From: JAJDYQ01 sp942491945
Lineage (GTDB): Bacteria; Pseudomonadota; Gammaproteobacteria; JAJDYQ01
Assembly: GCA_942491945.1 (NCBI GenBank)
Contig: CALODD010000116.1
Coordinates: 41,928 to 105,927 of the forward strand
DNA: 64,000 nucleotides
Direction of reading: 5' to 3'
Of this stretch, positions 24,845 to 34,886 are shown piece by piece. Under the pieces are notes generated by a model, which was not told the DNA's origin, did no database searches, and saw only the letters and a list, made by a program, of their open reading frames with translations. The translations under genes and the position numbers were made by a program. Numbering within the stretch: position 1 is the stretch's first letter; every line of letters starts with the position of its first letter.

Positions 24845-25573
24845 GTGTCAAAAATGAAAAGAATTGCACTTTTAATTGATTGTGACAATGTTAGTCATAA
24901 TTCGATAGAAGGTGTACTGGAAGAGCTCGCAAAATACGGTATGGTGAATGTTCGCCATGCCCACGGCGACTGGAACAACCCTTCCCTGTCCGGCTGGATA
25001 AACAGGCTGCACCCGCATGCTATACGACCAATGCAGCAATTCGCCTATACTAAAGGGAAAAATGCTACTGATTCAGCAATGATAATTGATGCGATGGACC
25101 TGCTTTATAGCGGCAATATTGATGCATTTGCATTAATGACCAGCGACAGTGATTTCACCCCACTCGTTCTGCGGATCCTTGAAAGCGGGCTACCCGTTTA
25201 CGGCTTTGGTGAAAAGAAAACTCCCCAGCCATTTGTAGATGCCTGCTCGCCTTTTATATATACAGAAAATCTCGTAACTGAGCAGGAAGAAAAAACAGAT
25301 GTGCCGAAACAGCCTGCAAAGAAAAAAACCAGTAATCTCAGAGGAGATACATCGCTGGTTAAGCTGCTACGAACCGCTGTTGAACAAACTTCAGGAGATG
25401 ATGGCTGGGCACATATGAGCAGGGTTGGCCACTACATATCCAACAACAGTTCGTTCTCATCAATCAACTATGGCTACAAAAAACTCGGTGATTTAATCCG
25501 TGCCAGTAAATTATTTGAGGTGGAAATGAGGGATGACGGCAACGCGATGTACATAAAAGATATTCGTAAATAA
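24845..25573 (+). CDS. NYN-domain nuclease-like protein with OST-HTH/LOTUS domain
   Basis: 242 aa. Residues ~1-145 are a PIN-like NYN domain with acidic residues in ALLIDCDNV, DSAMIIDAMDLL and LMTSDSDFTPL, which in known members chelate a divalent metal and cut RNA. A linker (QPAKKKTSNL) leads to a C-terminal ~65-residue OST-HTH (LOTUS)-like domain (LVKLLRTAVEQ...GWAHMSRVGHYISN...). Such LabA/DUF88 proteins are thought to act in RNA turnover. I use the GTG at 24845 because AGGAG is 8 bases upstream; an ATG lies nine bases further in. Confidence 0.82.
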   Translation: MSKMKRIALLIDCDNVSHNSIEGVLEELAKYGMVNVRHAHGDWNNPSLSGWINRLHPHAIRPMQQFAYTKGKNATDSAMIIDAMDLLYSGNIDAFALMTSDSDFTPLVLRILESGLPVYGFGEKKTPQPFVDACSPFIYTENLVTEQEEKTDVPKQPAKKKTSNLRGDTSLVKLLRTAVEQTSGDDGWAHMSRVGHYISNNSSFSSINYGYKKLGDLIRASKLFEVEMRDDGNAMYIKDIRK

Positions 25574-25717
25574 AATTATGCATATCGCAACTGATTGTTG
25601 TCTGCAGGAATTCTCATCCTTAGAAGCCATCAGTGAGAACCAAACTGATGACAGAGCGATAACAGCGGCATAGGCATATGCAAAATAGTTCAGACGGTAT
25701 GACAAGAACAGGATTTT

Positions 25718-27103
25718 ATGGTTATGAGTGATCTTCCCGCAAAGGAAAAAGACGAACTGACTGAATCGCTTGAGAATTCATTACAGGAAGCGGTTGATGC
25801 GGCCGATGAACAGCAGGTAATGGAAATAGTAGAGTCGATATCGAGCCAGGAGGCTTTAAGGCAGGCCTCGCTGATGAAGGCAGATGATCGCGAGCAAATG
25901 ATGTCGATCATGACGCCGGAGTTGGCGGCAGAGATGGTCGAGGAGGCGCCTGCAACTCTTGCCGCGACGATGATAGAAGGCCTCGAGACTTCCGTAGCTG
26001 CAAAGATCATGGAAGAGCTGCAGCCTGCTACACAGGCTGACATAGTGCAGGAGATGGACAAGGATAATGCTGAATCCATCCTTTCTGCCATGGACTCCGA
26101 AACTGCTGCTGATGTAAGGAGTCTGTCGCAATATGACCCGGATTCAGCAGGCGGTCTGATGGAGCTGGAGGCGTTTTCCTTTTTTAATGATGAAAAAGTA
26201 AACGATGTCGTCAAAAGCATGCTGAGTGATGATGAGGAGTTTGAGCGCCATCGCGGGCAGCATCCGTACGTTGTCGATGAATCCGGCAGGCTGGTAGGAG
26301 TTGTATCTCTGCGCAGTCTTCTGAGAAGTAGACGTGCTGTTCCGCTTGTCGATATTATGAGCCCAGCTATATCAGTTTCACCGCAAACAAGCATGAACGA
26401 ACTGGCAGTTCTTTTTGATGAGAATCCTTTTCTCGGCATACCGGTTGTTGATGACAGTGGAATACTGCTGGGTGTTGTCTCCAGGATTGAGATCGCGGAA
26501 GCTGAGCAGGAGCGTGCTGAGCTCGATAGCCTGTCGAGACAGCAAGTTGGTGATGAATTACGCTCAATGCCGACCTTGCTGCGTTCAAAGCACAGACTGG
26601 CGTGGTTGTCATCAAACATCGTGCTTAATATTATCGCAGCCAGCGTAATCTCTGCTTACGAGGAAACACTAGCGGCTGTAATAGCTATCGCCATTTTTCT
26701 ACCCATGGTATCGGATATGAGCGGCTGCTCTGGAAATCAGGCAGTAGGTGTCAGCATGCGTGAACTGGCGCTGGGTTTAACGCGCCCCGTTGACGTATTC
26801 CATGTTCTGCGAAAGGAGCTCAGTGTAGGCATTATCAATGGTATTGTCCTGGGGATCCTGATAGGAATAGTCGCATGGTTATGGAAAGACAATGCGTATC
26901 TTGGACTTGTTATTGGCTTAGCCCTTTCTGTAAATACCCTGATTGCAGTTTCAATTGGCGGCACAGTACCTCTTATTCTCAAACGTTTTGGTGTCGATCC
27001 CGCTGTTGCCTCCGGGCCGCTGCTGACAACAGTTACCGACATGGCAGGATTTTTTCTGGTACTTAGCCTGGCATCATTGTTTATGCCGCAACTGCTGGGC
27101 TGA
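25718..27103 (+). CDS. mgtE: Magnesium transporter MgtE
   Basis: 461 aa. The N-terminal helical superhelical domain (about 1-135, with repeated PELAAEMVEEAP-type units) is followed by two CBS domains (about 140-260; VVDESGRLVGVVSL and VVDDSGILLGVVSR), and a five-helix membrane domain with the family signature GCSGNQAVGVSMRELALG (about 340). MgtE is a homodimeric Mg2+ channel gated by Mg2+ binding between CBS domains. The ATG pair at 25718/25724 shares one ribosome site. Divergent base composition is not seen. Confidence 0.93.
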   Translation: MVMSDLPAKEKDELTESLENSLQEAVDAADEQQVMEIVESISSQEALRQASLMKADDREQMMSIMTPELAAEMVEEAPATLAATMIEGLETSVAAKIMEELQPATQADIVQEMDKDNAESILSAMDSETAADVRSLSQYDPDSAGGLMELEAFSFFNDEKVNDVVKSMLSDDEEFERHRGQHPYVVDESGRLVGVVSLRSLLRSRRAVPLVDIMSPAISVSPQTSMNELAVLFDENPFLGIPVVDDSGILLGVVSRIEIAEAEQERAELDSLSRQQVGDELRSMPTLLRSKHRLAWLSSNIVLNIIAASVISAYEETLAAVIAIAIFLPMVSDMSGCSGNQAVGVSMRELALGLTRPVDVFHVLRKELSVGIINGIVLGILIGIVAWLWKDNAYLGLVIGLALSVNTLIAVSIGGTVPLILKRFGVDPAVASGPLLTTVTDMAGFFLVLSLASLFMPQLLG

Positions 27104-27270
27104 CAGCAATCTATAACATGTTCAGCAACAGGTAAGAATTAACAGAGATGAGTTCGATAACATTAGCAGATTAGTGAGTGATAAAAGAGTATGCTGGCGC
27201 ATGTTGTGTTCTATCATGCAATGTGTGCGATTAATGATACCTGGATATAGAAGTCTTCAGAATAATAGAA

Positions 27271-27462
27271 ATGTATATAGCATTGCTTGTCTTAACCTTT
27301 TTCATTAGCGCAATTCTGTGTCATTTTATAGCCAGCAGCAGAAACGCTAATGCAGTATTTTGGGGTGTCCTGGGTGCGGTTTTTGGACCCCTGGCAATTC
27401 CTTTTGTGTTTTTTTCAAAGCCAACTGGTACAGAGCTAAAATATGATAATAGTGATAGATAG
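27271..27462 (+). CDS. Small membrane protein
   Basis: 63 aa with two hydrophobic helices, ALLVLTFFISAILCHFIA and FWGVLGAVFGPLAIPFVFF, joined by a short polar loop (SSRNANAV). The second segment recalls small 'PLDc_N-like' or superinfection-type membrane proteins, but no family can be named. No clear ribosome site. It lies alone between mgtE and zntB. Confidence 0.45.
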   Translation: MYIALLVLTFFISAILCHFIASSRNANAVFWGVLGAVFGPLAIPFVFFSKPTGTELKYDNSDR

Positions 27463-27751
27463 TAATAATGTGCTAGCTAATCACTGGCAGAGCGGGAATG
27501 TGTCAGACAATGGACAACAATAGACTGACCACTGTATATTTTTAATGTTTTTGTTTAGCGTACAAAAAATAACCATTCGGCGGTTGTAGCTAATGAGTGA
27601 AAGGCAAGTGGCATGTGAGCCAGTTTTATCGCAGTAGAGTGCCAGTCGGAATAATTTGATATAGCCAGGCGGCATGATGTCGTCAAACTGGGAACATCAA
27701 TCAATTCATTTGCAAAGACTGTGAAAAGACTTTAACCATGAGCAGACAACT

Positions 27752-28732
27752 ATGAGCAGCACACAATCAAATGGACTTATTCACGCGATTCTTCTTGATG
27801 GAAAAGGCGGAGGGCGATTACTTTCATGGGATGAAGTTCTGTTGTGGAATGCTTCAATGGGGGCGCTCTGGGTGCATTGTGACTACACGGATGACAGGGT
27901 TCAGGAATGGATCAGAAATGACAGCGGACTGGATAAACTGACAGCAGAAGCGTTGCTTACAGAAGAGACGCGGCCAAGGACGACGAATATCGGAGATGGG
28001 TTGCTGATTGCGCTGCGTGGGATAAATTTAAATCCGGGATCTGAACCTGATGATATGGTTTCAGTAAGATTATGGGCAGAAAAGGACCGCGTGATCAGTA
28101 CCAGGAAGCGTCTTCTTATGTCCGTTCAGGACCTGATGCAGCAGTTCAGGGCAGGCAAAGGGCCAAGAAGTACTGCGGGTATTGTTGTCGGCCTGGCTGG
28201 CGCCCTGGTCTGGCGCATGAGCGGGACAATCGATACGTATGAAGACACGATAAATGTTCTTGAAGATCGTATCCTGACAGATAGTAATGAAGACTTCCGC
28301 TTTGATCTTGCATCATTGCGCAGACAAACAATAAGTCTCAGGCGATACTTATCACCTCAGCGTGATGCGCTGGCACGACTGATAATAGAGGATGTCAGCT
28401 GGATTGACGACAAACATCGCATGGAATTAAGGGAAGTGAGCGATAGGCTAATTCGTCATATAGAAGATATTGATGAAGTAAGAGAGCGCGCAGCGGTCAC
28501 GCATGAACAACTGCTCAGCCGTGTCTCAGAGCAGCTGAATGAACGTATGTACGTATTGTCAGTCGTCGCGGCGATTTTTTTACCACTTGGTTTCTTTACC
28601 GGACTTTTAGGTATCAATGTCGGTGGTATCCCCGGTGCTGAGAACCCTTATGCCTTTCTAGAATTTATATTAATTCTTGTCGTTATTGTGGTACTGCAAA
28701 TAGCATTATTTAAATGGAAGAAGTGGTTATAG
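27752..28732 (+). CDS. zntB: Zinc/cation transporter ZntB-like (CorA family)
   Basis: 326 aa, full ZntB length. A large N-terminal cytoplasmic domain (WVHCDYTDDRVQEWI, ETRPRTTNIGDGLLIALRGINLNPG) is followed by a long helix and two C-terminal transmembrane helices; the loop motif GLLGINVGGIPG contains the GxN signature that shapes the pore entrance. ZntB moves Zn2+ with proton coupling. It stands alone with its own promoter region. A five-codon frame (MSRQL) ends at its start. Confidence 0.88.
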   Translation: MSSTQSNGLIHAILLDGKGGGRLLSWDEVLLWNASMGALWVHCDYTDDRVQEWIRNDSGLDKLTAEALLTEETRPRTTNIGDGLLIALRGINLNPGSEPDDMVSVRLWAEKDRVISTRKRLLMSVQDLMQQFRAGKGPRSTAGIVVGLAGALVWRMSGTIDTYEDTINVLEDRILTDSNEDFRFDLASLRRQTISLRRYLSPQRDALARLIIEDVSWIDDKHRMELREVSDRLIRHIEDIDEVRERAAVTHEQLLSRVSEQLNERMYVLSVVAAIFLPLGFFTGLLGINVGGIPGAENPYAFLEFILILVVIVVLQIALFKWKKWL

Positions 28733-28924
28733 CTTCATTTAGCGATGGCTCCACAATAGTGCCAATCTCTGCTGCCTGTCTCTGTGTCGGTCAATCACTA
28801 TACATATCTTATGACTGAAGTATGAAAACCCAGTGTTTGGATATGAATATTTTTTAGATAAATCATGTTTCAGCAGTTAATGGTCTTTAGATTTATGCTA
28901 ATTAGAGGATAGAAGAGAATTCCA

Positions 28925-30300
28925 ATGTTCATCAGTGTACTGGAGCTTTTCAAAATAGGTATTGGTCCATCAAGTTCACACACTATGGGGCCGATGATAG
29001 CAGCTAAAGATTTTATCGATCGCGCGAGCCAGTATGTAATGGCCCACCCCGAAAATCAGAATATCAAACTCTGTTGTACCCTCAAGGGTTCACTGGCCTT
29101 TACCGGCAAGGGCCATGCAACTGACCGAGCAGTTGCTCTCGGCGTGCATGGATACATGCCTAGAGATGTAGCAGATGAGGATGTTGATGCCGTCATTGAC
29201 CGTATATATATGAAACCTGAGGTTGCTATAGCAGAGAATTGCGTACTTCAGTTTTCTCCGGAAGACGTTGTATTTGATCACGGGGAGCCGCTAAAGGCGC
29301 ACCCGAATGGATTGATTTTTGAGTTGATCGGGCAGTCGCAGGAAGTGTTGCTTACAGAAACCTATTTCTCAATAGGCGGTGGTTTTATCAGTACACTGGC
29401 GGAGATTAATCAGCTGGTTGCACCACTGAAAATGGAGTCTGCAGTCTCATGCCCATATCCTTTTGACTCTGCCGATTCTATGCTGAAAATGTCTAATGAA
29501 AGCGGTTTAACAATCGCTGCAATGTAGCAGGTCAATGAACTCCAATATAGAGAAGAACGGGTAATAAATCATGGCCTTGATGAAACCTGGCAGGCAATGT
29601 GTACCTGTATCGGGAAAGGGTTGACCGCAGAGGGAAAATTACCCGGTGGTCTGGAGTTGCCCGACGTGCCAGAACTCTGTATGAGCAGCTTAAAGACGGG
29701 CCTGAAGCAGCCAACATTAACGACTGGCTATGTGCCTATGCGATGGCGGTGAATGAAGAAAATGCAGCTGGCCATCTGGTGGTGACAGCTCCTACCAATG
29801 GCGCCGCCGGGGTGATCCCAGCCGTTCTCTACTATTTTGTTAAACATGAAAGTGGAACAAAAGAGCAGGTTCGTGAGTTTCTGCTGACAGCCAGTGCGAT
29901 CGGCGGTCTGATCAAGCATCGAAGCTCTATTTCCGGTGCTGAAGTTGGCTGCCAGGGTGAGGTGGGTTCTGCTGCTTCTATGGCTGCTGCCGGTCTATGC
30001 GCTGTGCGAGGTGGTACATCTGAACAAATTGAAAATGCAGCAGAAATTGCTCTTGAACACCATCTGGGAATGACCTGCGACCCGGTTAACGGACTGGTGC
30101 AGGTGCCCTGTATCGAACGCAATGGTTTTGGCGCAATCAAAGCCTATACAGCGGCTTCGCTTGCCATGCGCGGAAGCGGTCAGCACTTTATGCCTCTGGA
30201 TAGCTGCATTGCTGCGATGAAGCAAACAGGGTTGGAGATGTCACATAAATACAAGGAAACATCGTTAGGTGGCCTTGCTGTTAGCATTACCGAATGTTGA
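28925..30300 (+). pseudogene. sdaA: L-serine ammonia-lyase (single-chain), one nonsense codon and one frameshift
   Basis: Iron-sulfur L-serine dehydratase (serine to pyruvate and ammonia). GIGPSSSHTMGPMIAA is the N-terminal motif; the cluster cysteines remain in EVGCQGEVGSAAS, GMTCDPVNGL and QVPCIERNG. The frame is interrupted twice: TAG at 29525-29527 after TIAAM, and a base lost near 29656 between LPGGL(E) and VARRARTLYEQL. Homology continues through both. Corrected length is about 458 aa, normal for the family. Two independent lesions favour a real pseudogene over a single read error, but assembly errors are common in this window. Confidence 0.88.
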
Positions 30301-30382
30301 TTTGTCATGATCTAGTAAAATTATCAGGTGTTTGAAAACAACAGCAGGTCTCGAGACAGAACACCCAAAAATAGGATAGAGC

Positions 30383-31169
30383 ATGAAGAGCAGTATTCAA
30401 ATCATTTCTGCTGTTATATTCATGTTCATCACGTTAAGCGCAATTGCTGATGAAATTGTCATACTGAATAGCAGTGATGGTGTTGAGCAAACACCTGCTA
30501 TTGAAGCCAGAAAATCCTAAAGCCAGCCTTATCTTTTTTGCGGGAGGCAAAGGTGCTTTAGGTTTATCATCATTGTCGGATAGACCTTCGATTAAATGGG
30601 GCAAGAAAAACTTCCTGGTGAGAACGAGAAATTTATTTTTTAATAACGACTTTCAAGCTGCTGTTGTTGATGTACCCAGTGATATGCAATCGAAAAAAGG
30701 AATGCTTGGTGGCTTTAGAGATGGCTCTGAACATGTTGAAGATATAGATCATGTTATTAAATATCTCAGGCAACAGGAAAATATTCCAGCCTGGTTGATA
30801 GGTACCAGTCGTGGCACCGAGTCAGCAGTAAATGTCACCATTAATTCCAGGCAGAGGCCAGATGGTTCAGTGCTTACTTCAAGTATTACGGTGATGAATA
30901 GTAAAGGAACTGCTATCACTGATATGGACTTAAGCAAGGTTTCTGTTCCTACACTTATAGTTGCCAATACCGATGACGAATGCCAAAAAACTCCAGCAGA
31001 AGGTGCAGATAAAATTGCAGCCTTGCTTGTATATGCAAGAAGGGTTGAGGTGAAAAGTTTCAGTGGGGGAAGCGCCCCTGAATCTAAACCCTGCAGAGCG
31101 ATGTCCTATCATGGCTTTCTTGGTTTAGAAGATGAGGTTGTGAATTATATTTCTAATTTTATTGAATAA
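30383..31169 (+). pseudogene. Secreted alpha/beta hydrolase, one-base frameshift
   Basis: The ATG at 30383 (AGGATAGAGC upstream) begins a signal peptide, IISAVIFMFITLSAIADE, but that frame stops after 44 codons. The homologous protein continues one frame over from LLLKPENPKASLIFFAGGKG at about 30494 to 31169. LIGTSRGTESAVN is the nucleophile elbow (Ser), and the last part has PCRAMSYHGFLGLE with the catalytic His. Insertion of a C in ACACCTGC would explain the shift. Substrate is unknown; it is related to the hydrolase at 58244 only by fold. Confidence 0.65.
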
Positions 31170-31289
31170 AATTAGGTTTGTTTTTTTAACATCTTTAAAA
31201 AATATGTGAATCAGTTATCCAGAACATTTCAGTATATTCGATATGTAAAGCAATCACGTTGAGTTTGCTATGAGATGGTGTAATTTATT

Positions 31290-32153
31290 ATGAGAAAAAA
31301 TAAACAGTCCGCTAGGTCTTTAACAGCATTTCTTGTGACCTGGGCATTTATTGTACTAACAGTTACCGGAATCATCCTTTACATTGTTCCCCAGGGCAGA
31401 GTTGCATACTGGGTTCACTGGTCCCTGGCTGGAATGGAAAAAGAACAATGGGGCTGGGTACATATGATCTTTGGCGGTGTTTTTATCATTACCGGGTTTC
31501 TTCATCTTTTTTTTAATTGGAAACCGTTTAAAAAATATTTTGCTGATAGGGTTAAAGGCCATATCAGGCCTAAAAGAGAAATATTTGTGGCGACAGCTGT
31601 AACAATTGTAATTATTGTTGTTTCAGCACTGAATATTCCGCCGGCTAGCTGGGTGATTGACTTGAATAGCTGGATTAAAGGTTCATGGGTGACTTCACCA
31701 GAGCTGGAGCCTCCGTTCGGCCATGCAGAAGAGTCTTCACTAGCCGGCATCTCACGTAAAATGAATATTGATCTCGAAAAAGGAATGCAGGAATTAGAAA
31801 CTAATGGGATAAAATTTACTGGAAAAAAAGATACCCTGGAGAATATCGCCCGTAGTAATAACACTACCCCAATGCATATCTATGGCATGATACACAAGCA
31901 TACAATATCCCCTGCAATAGCCGACGGCCAGCCTTTATCTGCTGAAGAGGTTGAGGCCAGGTATTCAGGAACTGGGCTGGGAAGAAAGAGCCTCGAAGAA
32001 GTTTGTCTTGAAATTGGAATCTCTTTGGAAACAGCGCTTGATAAGTTGTCAAAGGCAGGAATTTCCGCAAACGGTGAAAATAATATGCGGGATGTTGCTG
32101 AAAAATATAGTCGCAGCCCGATTGATTTGCTTGTGATTATGTTAGAACCCTGA
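31290..32153 (+). CDS. DUF4405-domain membrane protein with duplicated C-terminal module
   Basis: 287 aa. Residues ~8-125 form three or four membrane helices of the DUF4405 (cytochrome b561-like) type with His residues (WVHWSLAG, WGWVHMIFGGVFIITGFLHLFFNW) that could bind haem. The soluble C-terminal half has two similar ~45-residue helical units: IDLEKGMQELETNGIKF...NIARSNNTTPMHIYGMI and ISLETALDKLSKAGISA...VAEKYSRSPIDLLVIM. This tandem module is not part of the usual short family members. Likely a membrane redox protein; function unknown. Confidence 0.72.
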   Translation: MRKNKQSARSLTAFLVTWAFIVLTVTGIILYIVPQGRVAYWVHWSLAGMEKEQWGWVHMIFGGVFIITGFLHLFFNWKPFKKYFADRVKGHIRPKREIFVATAVTIVIIVVSALNIPPASWVIDLNSWIKGSWVTSPELEPPFGHAEESSLAGISRKMNIDLEKGMQELETNGIKFTGKKDTLENIARSNNTTPMHIYGMIHKHTISPAIADGQPLSAEEVEARYSGTGLGRKSLEEVCLEIGISLETALDKLSKAGISANGENNMRDVAEKYSRSPIDLLVIMLEP

Positions 32154-32303
32154 CTACATGGCTAACAGAAATAAACATATTATAGAAAAAGAGAATTTTG
32201 TATTTTTTGCATATCACAGGAAAGCTAGCGACTTGTGCGTGACATTTGTCTATACATTAAATGACCACTTATATATTTTCATGCCAAAAACAATTGAGGC
32301 ATA

Positions 32304-32317
32304 TTGATTGTAATGAA
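32304..32317 (+). promoter_or_regulatory. Near-match FNR-type site upstream of the carbonic anhydrase gene
   Basis: TTGATTGTAATGAA differs by one base from the FNR/ANR box TTGAT-N4-ATCAA and lies 53 bases before the start of the carbonic anhydrase gene. A single near-match has a fair chance of being random. Confidence 0.3.
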
Positions 32318-32369
32318 ATTGCATGTGAGATAGTTCTACCATTTAACCTGATTTCTGGAGTGAAGATAG

Positions 32370-33014
32370 ATGCGTAATCCGCTAGTAGAAAAAGTGCTGA
32401 CACGGGAAGAGCAGGATAAGTTGACTCCTGATGAAGTTATTAAGATGTTAAAGCAGGGTAATCGTAATTTTGTTTCGGATACGCTCACCAGCAGAGACCA
32501 TTCCATGCAGGTGAGAGCCGCAACAAATGGTCAGTACCCGATAGCAATTGTCCTTTCCTGTGTCGACTCAAGAGTGCCGGTAGAGGATGTGTTTGACAGA
32601 GGCATCGGCGATATATTTGTTGCCAGGGTTGCAGGCAACTTTGCTAACACTGATATTCTCGGCAGCATGGAATACGCCTGTAAGGTGTCTGGCTCAAAAC
32701 TCGTATTGGTACTTGGCCATGAATACTGCGGTGCGATAAAGAGTGCAATTGACGGGGTCGAACTGGGTAATATCACACCTATGCTCGAAAATATTAAGCC
32801 TGCTCTGGATCACTTTACAGAATATACTGGTGACAGAACGAGTCAGAATGATGAGTATGTACACATGGTGTCTGAGCAGAACGTCAGGATAACAATTGAA
32901 AATATAAGGCAAAATAGTCCAATACTGAAGGAAATGGAACAGAAGGCTGAGATAAAGATAGTAGGGGCAATGTATGATATGGATACCGCAGTAGTCAGCT
33001 TCTATGAACACTGA
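32370..33014 (+). CDS. Beta-carbonic anhydrase
   Basis: 214 aa. Zinc ligands are in SCVDSRVPVEDVFD (Cys, with the Asp/Arg dyad) and in VLGHEYCGAIKSAI (His and Cys). It is the subtype with a short N-terminal helix and the HEYCGA signature. It interconverts CO2 and bicarbonate in the cytoplasm. This is the only intact carbonic anhydrase in the window; the one at 18212 is dead. It starts a + strand run with DUF2058 and flavoprotein genes. Confidence 0.92.
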   Translation: MRNPLVEKVLTREEQDKLTPDEVIKMLKQGNRNFVSDTLTSRDHSMQVRAATNGQYPIAIVLSCVDSRVPVEDVFDRGIGDIFVARVAGNFANTDILGSMEYACKVSGSKLVLVLGHEYCGAIKSAIDGVELGNITPMLENIKPALDHFTEYTGDRTSQNDEYVHMVSEQNVRITIENIRQNSPILKEMEQKAEIKIVGAMYDMDTAVVSFYEH

Positions 33015-33070
33015 GGTATATGCTGAAGAACGCTGCAGAGAAAAAGAGATAGCTTAGAGAGGATAAGTAA

Positions 33071-33610
33071 ATGGGTGGTTCATTGTTTGATCAGCTGAAG
33101 AAAACCGGGCTGGTCGATAAAAACAAGGCGAAACAGGCAAGTAAGAAAAAGCATTTACAAAGTAAACAGAAGAAAGGCAAAAAGGCACGTCAGCCTGATG
33201 AGAGTAAGTTGCGTGCACAACAAATACAGGCTGAGCAGGCCGCTCGTGATCGTGAGCTCAATCTAAAACAGAAGCAAGCGGCTGAACAGAAAGCCATCAC
33301 CGCACAGATCAGGCAGCTTGTTGAGATGAACATTGTAGATGATGATGGCGAGATTGGATTTAATTTTGTCGATGACAGCAATGTTCAGCAGGTTTACGTC
33401 AGTGAGAAAGTTCAGGACGGGCTGGTTCGCGGTCAACTGGCTATTGTAAAGCTGCAGGACAGCTATAATCTGGTGCCAGCCAGGGTGGCAGAGAAAATTG
33501 CACTGCGTGATTCATCGTGCGTTATCCTCTGTAATACAGCGAGTGACGAGGACAGCGATAATGATGATCTGTATGCTGATTACAAGGTTCCAGATGACCT
33601 GATGTGGTAA
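33071..33610 (+). CDS. DUF2058 family protein (YaiL-like)
   Basis: 179 aa. The N-terminal segment MGGSLFDQLKKTGLVDKNKAK is followed by a very Lys/Gln/Ala-rich helix to about residue 75, and a small domain ending in VPDDLMW. This is the DUF2058/YaiL family of nucleoprotein/polynucleotide-associated-like proteins, function unknown. A SAGAGGATAAGTAA-type ribosome site (GAGAGGA) precedes the ATG. Confidence 0.85.
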   Translation: MGGSLFDQLKKTGLVDKNKAKQASKKKHLQSKQKKGKKARQPDESKLRAQQIQAEQAARDRELNLKQKQAAEQKAITAQIRQLVEMNIVDDDGEIGFNFVDDSNVQQVYVSEKVQDGLVRGQLAIVKLQDSYNLVPARVAEKIALRDSSCVILCNTASDEDSDNDDLYADYKVPDDLMW

Positions 33611-33628
33611 ATGGATAGGGGCGAAAAA

Positions 33629-34231
33629 ATGAAAAAGATACTCGCAATAAACGGGTCGTACAGGGATGATGGAATTACAGACCAGACAGTAAACAAAATG
33701 TTAAATACAGTAAAAGCATTTGGAGCAGAAGTCGAGCTTGTCCTCTTGCGAGACTATCCAATCGAATTTTGCCTTAATTGCCGTGAGTGTACCCAGCTGC
33801 CAGGGGATACGCCTGCAGAGTGTGTACAACATGATGGCATGAAAAAGCTGGTGGATAAAATTGAGTGGGCTGATGGATATATTCTTGCATCACCGACAAA
33901 TTTTGGTTCGGTGACTGCAGTATTTAAACGCTTTATGGAACGGCTGCTTGTGTATGCGTACTGGTCCTGGGAGATGAACGCACCAAAATACCGGAAAGCG
34001 GAGACAGTAAAGAAAAAAGCGGTACTAATATCTTCCTGTGCAGCTCCGGGGCTACTGGGGCGATGGCTCTATGGAACCCATAGCCAGCTAAAAATGACAG
34101 TAAAAATAATCGGTGCTGACACAGTAGGTACAATATTTACAGGCATGATAAGTAAACAGCCACATCCAGAATTGCCAGAAAAAGTGAATTCAAAAATTAC
34201 TAAACTTGCAGAAAAACTGGTATCGACATGA
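33629..34231 (+). CDS. Flavodoxin-fold NADPH-dependent FMN reductase family protein
   Basis: About 200 aa from the ATG at 33629, which has AGGGG upstream; the ATG at 33611 overlaps the preceding gene's end. ILAINGSYRDDGITDQTVN is the phosphate loop for FMN, and ILASPTNFGSVTAVFKRFMERL follows. Cys residues in FCLNCRECTQLPGD resemble those in iron-sulfur flavoprotein-like members (CxxCxxC). It is likely a cytosolic flavin oxidoreductase; the substrate is unknown. Confidence 0.8.
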   Translation: MKKILAINGSYRDDGITDQTVNKMLNTVKAFGAEVELVLLRDYPIEFCLNCRECTQLPGDTPAECVQHDGMKKLVDKIEWADGYILASPTNFGSVTAVFKRFMERLLVYAYWSWEMNAPKYRKAETVKKKAVLISSCAAPGLLGRWLYGTHSQLKMTVKIIGADTVGTIFTGMISKQPHPELPEKVNSKITKLAEKLVST

Positions 34232-34285
34232 TTGCTTATTCATTAGCTATATGCTGATAGCATTTTGTTCATTACTGGTATCAAT

Positions 34286-34765
34286 GTGTTAGAAATAGTC
34301 AGAGCGAATCTTTCAAACCCGTTACATGCGGATGCACTTATCAGCTTGATGAAAATTTATGCCTTAGATCCTATGGGTGGTAACAAGGTATTATCTGAGT
34401 ATGCAACAGTTAACCTGGTTAAATCTCTCAACGATAGAAATGATGTTTATGTGATACTGGCATACCTGGAGAGTGAAGCTGTCGGGCTTGTTACCTGCAT
34501 AGAAGGATTTTCAACATTTGCATGTAAGCCTTTGCTGAATATTCACGATGCAATCGTAAAAAAGAAATATCGACATCAGGGTATTCTTACAAAGCTACTT
34601 AGTGAGGCAGAGAATATTGCAATAGAAAAAGATTGTTGCAAATTGACTCTGGAAGTACTTGAAGGAAATATCCCCGCTCAGTCAGCATACGCTAAGTTTG
34701 GTTTTTGTGGATATGAGTTGGATCCCAAAATGGGTAAGGCCCTGTTTTGGGAAAAAGTGCTTTAG
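34286..34765 (+). CDS. GNAT family N-acetyltransferase
   Basis: About 160 aa from a GTG at 34286 (a TTG at 34265 is also possible; no good ribosome site marks the start). IVKKKYRHQGILTKLLSEAE contains the acetyl-CoA loop Q/R-x-x-G-x-G/A in variant form, and QSAYAKFGFCGYELD is the final strand. Residues MKIYALDPMGGNK near the N-terminus match a group of small GNATs with this start. The acceptor is unknown. Confidence 0.75.
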   Translation: MLEIVRANLSNPLHADALISLMKIYALDPMGGNKVLSEYATVNLVKSLNDRNDVYVILAYLESEAVGLVTCIEGFSTFACKPLLNIHDAIVKKKYRHQGILTKLLSEAENIAIEKDCCKLTLEVLEGNIPAQSAYAKFGFCGYELDPKMGKALFWEKVL

Positions 34766-34886
34766 TCTTAGAATAAACGAAATATTTATTTTACGCTTAC
34801 AGTAGTCCCCAGGTGGATATTCATAAGTGCTTATATTTGTATTTGTATAAAACAAGTGTCGGAATGAAACTTAAAGGAGAGTGCTA

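Noticed and set aside
25574..25717. Mg2+ riboswitch upstream of mgtE
   Set aside because: The 144-base gap shows no M-box-like conserved elements and no terminator/antiterminator pair.
25690..26619. 309-codon open frame on the - strand opposite mgtE
   Set aside because: Very Ser-rich and low complexity, typical of the antisense of an acidic helical domain; mgtE itself is unmistakable.
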